From the NCBI GenBank assembly GCA_030692905.1, contig JAUYBT010000147.1, positions 1-17,788 of the forward strand: a DNA stretch of 17,788 nt. The letters are read 5' to 3'. A program made the translations under genes and the position numbers. The notes beneath the pieces are model-generated. The model was not told the DNA's origin. It did no database searches and saw only the letters and a list, made by a program, of their open reading frames with translations. Below are positions 1 through 6,534 of the stretch, piece after piece; position 1 is the stretch's first letter; every line of letters starts with the position of its first letter. This DNA is from Bacteroidales bacterium (GTDB lineage Bacteria; Bacteroidota; Bacteroidia; Bacteroidales; VadinHA17).

Positions 1-197
1 TTGGAATTCTTGCTGCTTACAACTACTATAAAGCAGGACAGGTAAATATTAAGTTTGCAATAATTCTTGCGGTTGCGTTCCTCATTGGTTCCTACTTTGG
101 ATCGAAGTTTGCATTGACACTTCCACAGCCGTTACTGAAAATAATATTTGGGATTCTTTTGCTTCTGGTTGCTGCGAAAATGCTTTTATCAAAATAG
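1..197 (+). CDS. C-terminal end of a TauE/SafE-family membrane permease (partial)
   Basis: The gene is cut by the left edge; the visible reading frame starts at base 3 and gives 64 residues before TAG. It begins GILAAYNYYKAGQVN, followed by a hydrophobic span of about 20 residues ending IGSYFGSKFA, a short loop (LPQPLLK) and a second very hydrophobic span ending at the C terminus (LLLLVAAKMLLSK). This paired-helix ending with a G-rich SYFGSK element is typical of the second half of the TauE/SafE (TSUP) family, inner-membrane proteins that export or take up sulfite, sulfonates or other organic anions. The substrate cannot be deduced from this fragment. A strong hairpin follows the stop and separates it from the convergent gene. 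Confidence 0.75.
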   Translation, partial: GILAAYNYYKAGQVNIKFAIILAVAFLIGSYFGSKFALTLPQPLLKIIFGILLLLVAAKMLLSK

Positions 198-220
198 ACT
201 TTAAAATTCCTTATTGAAAA

Positions 221-247
221 AAAACTCTCCTTTTCGGGGAGAGTTTT
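221..247. terminator. Bidirectional intrinsic terminator
   Basis: AAAACTCTCC (221-230) pairs with GGAGAGTTTT (238-247) around a 7-nt loop. The stem is flanked by an A-run on one side and T-rich sequence on the other, so it can act on both strands. It lies between the permease end (+) and the convergent barrel gene (-). Confidence 0.8.
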
Positions 248-267
248 AATTTCAATCATAATTTATC

Positions 268-885
268 CTAGAACATCAGGCCAAGGCTGAACAACACCGT
301 AGGCTGACGGCTGTCAAGTTTAAAGGTCTGGCTTCCTATAGTAGCAGCATCACCAAATTCGCCACTCAGGCTTCCTTCATATCTGACATCAAATGTAAGT
401 GTCTTGAACAGATCAAATCCGGCACCAGCCTGGTAGCCGAAAGTTGCTCCCTTGTACATTTCTTTAAAGTCAGGATCATCAATAAGAGCCTTGGGGGTAC
501 CGATCTGGAGTGTTGCAACAGGTCCGGCGTTGATCCTTAACGGGCCAAGCTTTAACCCTAACAGAACAGGTATATCAAGCTTGTTGAAAGTTTGCTTTGT
601 CAGAACTGCGGGATTAGTTCCCATTTTTACATTGTACTCATATGAATTCGTAGCTAGCAATACCTCAGGTTGGAGATATATTCCCAACAGTGAAAGACGT
701 AGGAAAACACCACCATGAAAACCGTAGGATGCGGTTTTAAGAGCGTCAATGGTATTTGCTCCTGTATCAAAATTATACGTAGGAACCGTTGTTGTGCCAA
801 TTCCTGCTTTTATCCCAAATTTAATCTGGGAGAAAACCGGAATTGCTATAAGAACTACTAAGATAATCACAAATAATTTTTTCAT
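268..885 (-). CDS. Small outer-membrane beta-barrel protein (porin-family type)
   Basis: The protein has 205 residues and begins with a clear signal peptide (MKKLFVIILVVLIAIPVFSQ), so it is exported. The mature part starts KFGIKAGIGTTT and alternates hydrophobic and polar residues in short strands with Gly turns. It ends with an aromatic residue (LFSLGLMF), as expected for a BamA-assembled outer-membrane strand. Length, start and ending match the small 8-stranded OMP_b-brl/PorT-like proteins common in Bacteroidota. These are mostly of unknown function, so none is assigned. The ATG is the natural start because it opens the signal peptide. The gene stands alone: a terminator lies downstream, and about 150 bp of AT-rich DNA separates it from the decayed redoxin gene upstream. 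Confidence 0.8.
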   Translation of the reverse strand: MKKLFVIILVVLIAIPVFSQIKFGIKAGIGTTTVPTYNFDTGANTIDALKTASYGFHGGVFLRLSLLGIYLQPEVLLATNSYEYNVKMGTNPAVLTKQTFNKLDIPVLLGLKLGPLRINAGPVATLQIGTPKALIDDPDFKEMYKGATFGYQAGAGFDLFKTLTFDVRYEGSLSGEFGDAATIGSQTFKLDSRQPTVLFSLGLMF

Positions 886-1032
886 AATTTTATGTTTTAA
901 GTCTTCTAAATCAATATATTAACAACAATTCATTGTTATTACATATTATAATAACGTAAACATATACCAAAATGTTACATTTGATGACCTCTTTTTATGA
1001 TCCGTCACTTTATAAACGGCAGAAAAGTTTAA

Positions 1033-1371
1033 TTATTTTGCAGCCAGTTCAGTAAAGATCACCCTTTTCATCTGGTCAAATTCCTCCCGTTCATACAATC
1101 GTGTAAGAAAAATTATTTTACCTGACCGGTCAATAATCACATTTTTTGTTACGCCTGCTTCTTTCTCAGCAAAAAGCCCGAAAATATCAGCTCCCGGATC
1201 AAGAGCCAGCGGATAGGAAACTGCAATATCTTTTTGGAATTGGAGAACTTTCTCAACAGGTTCGTCCCGGTCAATACCAATAACAACCAGGCCGGCAGCC
1301 TTTTTTCCCTGACCGATTTAGCTTGAACTGATTAAAACCGTTATTAATAAAAACATCCAATTCTTTTTCAT
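1033..1371 (-). pseudogene. Decayed TlpA-like thioredoxin (redoxin) gene
   Basis: A single frame of 113 codons runs from ATG at 1371 to TAA at 1033. It opens with a signal peptide (MKKNWMFLLITVLISSS), hits TAA at 1320-1318, then continues in the same frame as IGQGKKAAGLVVIGIDRDEP and on to a typical redoxin C-terminal half: ALDPGADIFGLFAEKEAGVT, then NVIIDRSGKIIFLTR. What is missing is the N-terminal half of the thioredoxin fold, including the WCxxC redox motif, which should sit between IGQG and AAGLVV. So the gene shows both a nonsense codon and an in-frame internal deletion, which I estimate from family size at roughly 60-80 codons. The remainder reads cleanly without frameshift, suggesting recent decay. 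A TAnnTTTG box lies 28 nt upstream of the ATG, so it may still be transcribed. Confidence 0.8.
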
Positions 1372-1398
1372 AGCTATACAATTTTTTTGATTTTTTTT

Positions 1399-1406
1399 CA
1401 AAGATA
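1399..1406 (-). promoter_or_regulatory. -7 box (TATCTTTG) of the decayed redoxin gene
   Basis: On the minus strand this reads TATCTTTG, an exact match to the Bacteroidota -7 consensus TAnnTTTG, 28 nt upstream of the pseudogene ATG. I see no well-spaced -33 TTTG. The assignment rests on motif and position only. Confidence 0.45.
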
Positions 1407-1485
1407 GAATAGTAAAACAAATTGCAATAAATAATTACCTTAGTAAATTCAACAGTGAAACATTCAATGCAAAATCCTGAACTCA

Positions 1486-3087
1486 ATGAAGAAGATTTTA
1501 TTTTCAATATTAACCTTAAGTTTTATCACAATATCACTGAATTACGGCCAGCTGGCACCTGTGGAAAAAGGGCTTCAGGCAATTACTCCGGATGCAATAA
1601 AAGCCCAACTGGGTTTTTTAGCATCCGACTGGACCGAAGGCAGAATGGCCGGAGAGAAAGGGGAATCTCTTTCAGCCGATTATATTGCCAGCATTCTTCA
1701 GCTATATGGTGTTAAACCAGGTGGTGATCAATCACAGGTGAGAGCCCTGGCAAATAACTTATCGGGAAATGAAAGATCCTATTTTCAGAATTTCATTCTT
1801 TTAAAAACTATGCCCGGTGATGAACAGATACTTAAAGTAAAATCCGCGGATGGTAAAATGACTAAAACAACAAATTTTACCTATAATGTTGATTTTACCA
1901 TCAGACCTTCAGACCCTGGTATTGAAATAGAGGCACCTGTGGTTTTTGCAGGTTATGGATTTATTAATAACAAGCTTAAATACAACGATTTCAATAAACT
2001 CGATGTAAAGGGAAAATTCATACTGAGAATTTCAGATATTCCAAAATTTATCAGGGAGTCCCTTAATCCGACAGAAATAGAATCTTATTCATCGGAGATG
2101 GAATCGACATTAAACTCAATGGGTGCAATAGGTATAATAGAGTTTAATCCTGTGGCAACCGTTGCTGGCAATCCGGATAGAAGTGAATTTCTGAATATGT
2201 CTCCCTCAGAGGGGAATCCCCGTTCAGGAAAACCTTATGCAACCTACTCAATACCAGGGAAAAAGAATCCCGACAACCTTATCAGAATTGTAGTTTCGGT
2301 AAAAACAGCTAATGAAATATTGAAGGGAACAGGGATCGATATAGATGATTACGTTAAAAAAGCCAATGCCAATGAGCCATTTTTGATACCTGCTATGACC
2401 GATAAGTCTATATATATCAGAACATCGGTAAAAACTACCCAGGTTGCTGTAAAAAATGTTATCGGGATTATTGAAGGGAATAATCCTGAACAGGTCATTG
2501 TTCTCGGCGCGCATTACGATCATATGGGAATGAATAACGGATATATATGGAATGGCACTGATGATAATGGATCGGGAACCGTAGGAGTTATGACACTGGC
2601 AAAAGCAATAATGGAAACAGGGAAAAAACCTGAAAAAACCATTATTATAGCGTTATGGACAGCGGAAGAAGAGGGACTATTAGGATCTCGATATTACGTT
2701 CAAAATCTTATATACCCGTTGAAGAATCTCAGACTGAATGTGAACTTTGATATGATCTCAAGATATATTTCTGATAATGAACCTAAGAAAGTCACAATGA
2801 CTTATACCAGCTCATATCCCGGCTTTAAGGATATGACAACAGCCAATCTTAAAAAGTACGGGATTGATCTTTTGATTGACTATCAGCCTTCAGCCGATCC
2901 TCCGGGAGGAAGTGACCACAAGTCATTTGTGGCGGTTGGCGTACCGATAATGAGATTCAAACCAGGTCACCGGGAAGAGTATCATAAGCCAGGTGACGAA
3001 CTTAATACTGTTGACTGGGATATTATGGAAAAAATAATCAGGATCAGTTTTGCCAATGTGTGGGAATTAGCTAATACAAACTGGTAA
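1486..3087 (+). CDS. Secreted M28-family zinc metallopeptidase with PA-like insert
   Basis: The 533-residue exported enzyme begins with a signal peptide (MKKILFSILTLSFITISLNYGQ). Residues 145-260 include VVFAGYGFIN and the segment DVKGKFILR, which resembles the PA-type domain often placed before or inside M28 catalytic domains. The C-terminal catalytic domain carries the full M28 ligand set: H343 (AHYDH) with neighbouring D345, bridging D360 (DDNGSG), general base E394 with ligand E395 (AEEEGLLGS), D422 (NFDM) and H478 (GSDH). It should therefore bind two zinc ions and act as an aminopeptidase or related exopeptidase in the periplasm or outside the cell. The specificity cannot be read from sequence. 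The start is the ATG opening the signal peptide. The neighbouring PIG-L gene runs the same way, 119 bp downstream across a heptamer array. Confidence 0.93.
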   Translation: MKKILFSILTLSFITISLNYGQLAPVEKGLQAITPDAIKAQLGFLASDWTEGRMAGEKGESLSADYIASILQLYGVKPGGDQSQVRALANNLSGNERSYFQNFILLKTMPGDEQILKVKSADGKMTKTTNFTYNVDFTIRPSDPGIEIEAPVVFAGYGFINNKLKYNDFNKLDVKGKFILRISDIPKFIRESLNPTEIESYSSEMESTLNSMGAIGIIEFNPVATVAGNPDRSEFLNMSPSEGNPRSGKPYATYSIPGKKNPDNLIRIVVSVKTANEILKGTGIDIDDYVKKANANEPFLIPAMTDKSIYIRTSVKTTQVAVKNVIGIIEGNNPEQVIVLGAHYDHMGMNNGYIWNGTDDNGSGTVGVMTLAKAIMETGKKPEKTIIIALWTAEEEGLLGSRYYVQNLIYPLKNLRLNVNFDMISRYISDNEPKKVTMTYTSSYPGFKDMTTANLKKYGIDLLIDYQPSADPPGGSDHKSFVAVGVPIMRFKPGHREEYHKPGDELNTVDWDIMEKIIRISFANVWELANTNW

Positions 3088-3094
3088 ATTTAAG

Positions 3095-3178
3095 GCAAAA
3101 GAGAAAAGTAAGTAGTAAGATGTAGGAAGTAGGAAGTAAAAACGCGAAACAATAAACGATAAACGCGAAACGCGAAAC
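3095..3178. repeat. In-phase array of 12 variable 7-bp units
   Basis: Starting 8 nt after the M28 stop codon, the sequence divides without slippage into twelve 7-mers: GCAAAAG, AGAAAAG, TAAGTAG, TAAGATG, TAGGAAG twice, TAAAAAC, GCGAAAC, AATAAAC, GATAAAC and GCGAAAC twice. Units differ but are similar to their neighbours. Nearly all are purine-rich and end in AG or AC. The array stops 28 nt before the PIG-L ATG. No known element name is assigned. Confidence 0.8.
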
Positions 3179-3206
3179 TAATTAATTATCTAAAACTGAT
3201 TAAAAT

Positions 3207-4106
3207 ATGAAAACATTTTTTGCTTTTTTTCTGATCGCTTTACCGGTTGTATTTTTACCAAAAGCAGAAGCTCAGGTTAAACCGGATCAAAAACTTCACA
3301 TTATTATTATTGGGGCTCATCCTGATGATCCTGATAAAGTCGGGGGAACAGCTTTTAAATGGGCACAGATGGGTCATGATGTACTGATGGTTTCCGTTAC
3401 AAATGGTGATGCCGGCCATCAGAAAATCAAGGCTAAGGAACTGGCAAAAATCCGCAGAGAAGAAGCACGGAAGGCCGGTGAAGTCATTGGAGTAAGGTAC
3501 ATAACATTGGACAATCACGACGGACAATTAATGCCAACTTATGAGAACCGATTACAGATTATAAAGATTATCAGGGAGCAAAAGGCTGATATCGTTATCT
3601 TTCCGCGGCCATACGATTATCATCCTGATCACAGATATACGGGTGTTCTGGTGCTTGATGCCGCCTATATGGTGACAGTACCAACAATACTACCCAAGGT
3701 TCCTCACCTTCAGAAGAATCCTCTGTTTCTCTTTATGAGTGACGGGTTTATTCATCCTGAACCTTTTAAAGCTGATGTCTGCATCGACATAGATGATGTA
3801 ATTGAAAAGAAAATTGATATGTATCATCAGCACAAGTCGCAGATGTACGAATGGCTACCATTTAACAGGGGGGGCCTTGATCAGGTCCCTGTTTCAGATT
3901 CTGATCGGAGGACATGGCTTGGGGAAACGAGAAAAGGCGGATCAAACGCTGCTCCTTTCCGCGATAAGCTGATTGAACTTTATGGTAATGAAAAAGGGAG
4001 TAAAATAAAGTATTGCGAAGCATTCCAGGATTCAGGATACGGAACAAGACTGACCAAAGAAAACATCAGTTATTACTTTCCTTTCTTAATTACTGAAAAA
4101 CAATAA
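3207..4106 (+). CDS. Secreted PIG-L/LmbE-family deacetylase
   Basis: The 299-residue protein has a signal peptide (MKTFFAFFLIALPVVFLPKAEAQ) and then the diagnostic PIG-L start IIIIGAHPDD (H38, D41 as zinc ligands, D40 as catalytic acid/base). The downstream HPDHR motif (H139-R143) supplies the third ligand, H142. Family members are zinc-dependent hydrolases that deacetylate N-acetylglucosamine-type sugars (GlcNAc-PI, mycothiol and bacillithiol precursors, lincomycin intermediates). The signal peptide implies a periplasmic or outer-membrane-facing role on an extracellular sugar amide. The exact substrate is unknown. All three metal ligands are present and the length is normal, so the enzyme is probably active. 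It could be co-transcribed with the M28 peptidase upstream, but the repeat-filled gap makes this uncertain. Confidence 0.9.
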   Translation: MKTFFAFFLIALPVVFLPKAEAQVKPDQKLHIIIIGAHPDDPDKVGGTAFKWAQMGHDVLMVSVTNGDAGHQKIKAKELAKIRREEARKAGEVIGVRYITLDNHDGQLMPTYENRLQIIKIIREQKADIVIFPRPYDYHPDHRYTGVLVLDAAYMVTVPTILPKVPHLQKNPLFLFMSDGFIHPEPFKADVCIDIDDVIEKKIDMYHQHKSQMYEWLPFNRGGLDQVPVSDSDRRTWLGETRKGGSNAAPFRDKLIELYGNEKGSKIKYCEAFQDSGYGTRLTKENISYYFPFLITEKQ

Positions 4107-4129
4107 CTCTCAGTCAGACATCCAATATA

Positions 4130-4495
4130 TTACTGATATTCAATATATTGACTATTCTGTCTTAATTCCATGAAATCATCACCGGTTTCGCGATAACCGT
4201 ATTCAAAGCAATAATGAAACTTCTGGCCCTGTGTTGTTTCAATAATATGAGTAAAGAAACTGAAGTTATAACCCAGGGCAAAAAGGGCATCTTTATGAAC
4301 TTTCACTTTACCCTCAGAATAGAGATCTGAAAGGATTCTTCTGTTCTTTCTCAACAAACCGTGAACATTTCTGACAAAATTGTTTGAATCACGGTTCTGC
4401 CTGTTGTTATAATTATTCCGGCACTGATCAGAACAGAATTTTTTATCGGTACGACCACGCAAGGCGTCGCCGCAATCGAGACATTTCTTTTCCAC
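4130..4495 (-). CDS. Small zinc-ribbon protein of unknown function
   Basis: With a GTG start at 4495 the protein has 121 residues. It begins VEKKCLDCGDALRGRTDKKF, with cysteines C5, C8, C21 and C25 (CxxC-x12-CxxxC), a compact zinc ribbon. A basic stretch follows (VRNVHGLLRKNRRIL), then VHKDALFALGYNFSFFTHII and an aromatic C-terminal part. I recognise the layout as a Bacteroidota family of about 120 residues with no assigned function; the ribbon and basic patch suggest nucleic-acid binding, which is inference. A TTG at 4546 would add 17 residues (YPFENVFLYLYQ...), but the ribbon normally sits at the very N terminus, so GTG is preferred. There is no in-frame ATG. The gene is divergent from ssb, and short CAAAC repeats occupy the shared region. 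Confidence 0.75.
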   Translation of the reverse strand: MEKKCLDCGDALRGRTDKKFCSDQCRNNYNNRQNRDSNNFVRNVHGLLRKNRRILSDLYSEGKVKVHKDALFALGYNFSFFTHIIETTQGQKFHYCFEYGYRETGDDFMELRQNSQYIEYQ

Positions 4496-4533
4496 AGCAC
4501 TAATGTTTTGATAAAGATATAAAAAAACATTTT

Positions 4534-4580
4534 CAAACGGATACAAACGACTATAAATGATTGCAAACCGAATATAAATG
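4534..4580. promoter_or_regulatory. Three CAAAC repeats at 10- and 20-bp spacing
   Basis: CAAACGGATA (4534), CAAACGACTA (4544) and CAAACCGAATA (4564) start exactly 10 and 20 bp apart. The last two are also followed by TATAAATG-like sequence, giving an imperfect 20-21 bp tandem repeat. They lie between the divergent zinc-ribbon gene and ssb, a position suited to an operator bound on one face of the helix. No known regulator is assigned. Confidence 0.35.
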
Positions 4581-4612
4581 CTTAATAACCGGGACAGTAT
4601 CTGAGGGTGGCT

Positions 4613-4620
4613 TAAGTTTG
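4613..4620 (+). promoter_or_regulatory. -7 box (TAAGTTTG) upstream of ssb
   Basis: TAAGTTTG is an exact match to TAnnTTTG and lies 39 nt before the ssb ATG, implying a leader of about 30 nt. No clear -33 TTTG is present. Confidence 0.5.
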
Positions 4621-4659
4621 CTAAGAAATTAAATTAATGTCAAATTAAAACTTAAAGTC

Positions 4660-5031
4660 ATGAATTCATTAAAAAACAGAGTCACCCTGATCGGAAACCT
4701 TGGTCAGGATCCGGAAACAAAAACCACCGAGACCGGAAAAAAAGTAACCCATTTCACACTTGCCACCGATGATGGGTATAAAAACTCTGATGGTCAGAAG
4801 GTTAACGAAACTACATGGCATAACATCGTTGCATGGAACGGACTGGCTGATATCGCCGGGAAGTATCTGAAAAAAGGCCGACAGGTAGCAGTTGAAGGCA
4901 GGATCGTCTATCGTACTTATGAGGATAAGAAGGGTGCCACAAAGAACATTACTGAGATTGTTCTTAATGATCTTATCCTGCTCAGATCAGGAAAGGACCA
5001 GGGAAAAGAGGAACCGGACAAGGGTGAATAA
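4660..5031 (+). CDS. ssb: Single-stranded DNA-binding protein (short form)
   Basis: The 123-residue protein has the complete SSB OB-fold: MNSLKNRVTLIGNLGQDPE at the start, HFTLATDD, W53 and W59 in TTWHNIVAWN, the AGKYLKKGRQVAVEGRI block and a final strand EIVLNDLILL. It coats single-stranded DNA during replication, repair and recombination, normally as a tetramer. The tail after the fold is only about 15 residues (GKDQGKEEPDKGE). It is acidic but lacks the terminal DDLPF/DDIPF tip that recruits partner proteins. It may therefore be an accessory SSB, with the main copy elsewhere in the genome. The start is the ATG giving the standard N terminus. A strong terminator follows, so the gene is monocistronic. 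Confidence 0.93.
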   Translation: MNSLKNRVTLIGNLGQDPETKTTETGKKVTHFTLATDDGYKNSDGQKVNETTWHNIVAWNGLADIAGKYLKKGRQVAVEGRIVYRTYEDKKGATKNITEIVLNDLILLRSGKDQGKEEPDKGE

Positions 5032-5071
5032 GCCGGGGTACCGGAAAATGTTCGCTGCATTTTCTGTGAAG

Positions 5072-5109
5072 AGAGGCTGTTCCATTTTAAGAAACAGCCT
5101 CTATTTTTT
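5072..5109 (+). terminator. Intrinsic terminator of ssb
   Basis: AGAGGCTGTT (5072-5081) pairs perfectly with AACAGCCTCT (5093-5102), followed by a six-T run at 5104-5109. The GC-rich 10-bp stem plus T-run lies about 40 nt after the ssb stop. Confidence 0.88.
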
Positions 5110-5117
5110 GTATTATA

Positions 5118-5376
5118 TTAAAAATCAGTGATATCGACAAAGTATTTGTTTGATTTCGACATTGTGAACGAATGATTGGCACCCTCTTTTGTAATACGGG
5201 TATACTCATTATTAAAATAGGGCCATGTTTGCTCGCTAAAGAGAACAGAAAGAACTCCGGTTTCAGCATTAACAAGGCACACATCAAGGTTTTTCTGCTG
5301 CCTTGAAATCAGCCTTTTGGGCGGTTGAAAAAAGAGTGATACTGAAAAGGATAAGAAAAAACAACAGACGTTTCAT
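5118..5376 (-). pseudogene. Shredded S9-family (dipeptidyl-peptidase IV-like) peptidase remnant
   Basis: On the minus strand an ATG at 5376 opens a clean signal peptide and mature start (MKRLLFFLILFSITLFSTAQ, then KADFKAAEKP) and ends at TGA. In another frame, overlapping the last codons, the text RQQKNLDVCLVNAETG...VLFSEQTWPYFNNEYTRITKEGA continues, followed by NHSFTMSKSNKYFVDITDF and a stop. The order (KADFKAAE start; RRQxxLDxxLxxxxTGxxxVL; a WPYxN block; then HSFxxSxxxKYFVD) matches segments of the beta-propeller region of S9B/DPP-IV-like peptidases, with large pieces missing between them. The serine hydrolase domain with its catalytic triad is gone; a full gene would exceed 700 residues. 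The piece is non-functional as a peptidase. Family assignment is from recalled motif patterns, not a search. Confidence 0.65.
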
Positions 5377-5405
5377 ATGTATTAAATTTGGGTTATTATC
5401 TTTAG

Positions 5406-5501
5406 GGTGTGTAATATAAACTTAATTATTATTAGTATAAAAATTATTGATTATTAAATTAATAATTCATTATTATTGTGCATTTTTTTTTATTACACAC
5501 C
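5406..5501. repeat. Spaced inverted repeat in AT-rich upstream region
   Basis: GGTGTGTAATA (5406-5416) is the exact reverse complement of TATTACACACC (5491-5501). After one mismatch the match extends three more bases toward the centre. The 74 bp between the arms is almost pure A/T. The arms flank the space between the divergent S9 remnant and the barrel gene, so they could be paired operator sites, transcript stem arms, or the ends of a small decayed element. Confidence 0.4.
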
Positions 5502-5542
5502 TTTATCAAATAAAATAAAAATTATTCTGATAATAATAATTA

Positions 5543-6534
5543 ATGAAAAAGATACTGCCTGTTTTGCTTGTCTCTCTCTCTTTTTATGCCAGGTTATTAA
5601 TTCTCAATCTACAGAAAATACGGGGAAACCGATTGCTGAAATTTTTACAGATTTTCACTACAATCTTAATGATACGGCAAAAACAACAGGTTTCGGATTG
5701 AACAGGGCTTACCTTGGTTACAATTATCTCCCCGGGGGTAATTTTTCTGCTACAATAATTGTTAATATCGGGAGTCCGGAAGAACTTACGTTGGGATCAA
5801 AGCACCGCAGGTACGCTTATTTCAGGGAAGCATCCATCTCCTGGTCAAAAGACAATCTCAATATCTACTTTGGGATTACAGGCACACGACTTTTTGATTT
5901 TCAGCAAAAATTCTGGGGAAAAAGATATATCGCAAACACATATCAATCAATTAACGGATATGGTTTTGTAGCAGATCTTGGCCTCGTAATGGATTATAAA
6001 TTCAATGATATTTTAAGAGCTGATTTTACATTAATGAACGGAGAGGGTTATTCGGAACTTCAACTAGATAATAGCGTAAAGACCTCTGCAGGTTTAACAA
6101 TTACACCTGTTAAACAGTTCGCAATAAGACTATATGGGGATGTAACCAGACCACAAGAGATATTGCAATACACTCTGATTGGATTTGCCGGATTTAAAAA
6201 TGAGCTTGTAACGATCGGAGCTGAAGCAAGTTACAAATCAAATCTTGATATGATCGGAGGACATCATGCCTGGGGCTTATCAGGAACCGGTGCAATCAGT
6301 ATTTCCAAAAAGGCAGAAATCTTCGTACGATATGATTATTCCTCTTCAGTAATAGTACCAGGTGATATTATTCAATGGAATTACCAAATGGATGGAAGCT
6401 TTGCAATAATTGGCGTTCAGTACACGTTCAGCCAGAATGTAAAAATGGCTCTGAATTACCAGGGCACGTATCCTTATAATCCTGGCAGACAGATTAATGA
6501 TGCAATTTTCCTGAATGCCCTATTCAAGTTTTGA
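5543..6534 (+). CDS. Outer-membrane beta-barrel (porin-like) protein, start out of frame at a (TC)5-T5 tract
   Basis: The body (from CQVINSQSTENTGKPIAEIF) is a barrel: it has repeated amphipathic strands such as GFGLNRAYLGYNYL, NLNIYFGITGTRLFDF, FAIRLYGDVTR and FAIIGVQYTF, and it ends ALFKF with a terminal Phe. It resembles phosphate- or general-porin-like proteins of Bacteroidota; the substrate is unknown. Its proper signal peptide start, ATG at 5543 (MKKILPVLLVSLSF), is in a different frame. One extra T, or loss of one TC unit, in 5571-5585 would join them (MKKILPVLLVSLSFLCQVINSQ). The upstream in-frame ATG at 5476 gives an implausible AT-rich leader (MCIFFYYTPLSNKIKIILIIII), so I do not accept it. 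If corrected the protein would have about 330 residues. Whether the break is real, phase-variable or a read error is open. The gene overlaps iorB tail-to-tail by 11 bp. Confidence 0.72.
5571..5585. repeat. (TC)5-T5 slippage tract in a signal-peptide coding region
   Basis: TCTCTCTCTCTTTTT lies 28 nt into the barrel gene and marks the exact place where the signal-peptide frame and the body frame separate. Dinucleotide and homopolymer tracts of this sort change length by replication slippage and are also common sites of sequencing error. Confidence 0.7.

Noticed and set aside
1271..1507. 78-codon minus-strand open frame across the redoxin start region
   Set aside because: It is out of frame with the redoxin pieces and crosses the divergent promoter space; the translation has no protein-like features.
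4123..4149. Direct repeat CAATATATT (4123 and 4141)
   Set aside because: It is a short A/T-rich repeat overlapping the 3' end of the zinc-ribbon gene; likely chance in this composition.
5087..5287. 66-codon minus-strand open frame over the S9 remnant
   Set aside because: It reads the wrong frame across the remnant and includes the ssb terminator; the recognisable peptide pieces are in other frames.
5476..5542. Upstream ATG at 5476 as the real start of the barrel gene
   Set aside because: The added residues are low-complexity Ile/Tyr/Phe from an AT-rich leader; the ATG at 5543 gives a proper signal peptide in the shifted frame.
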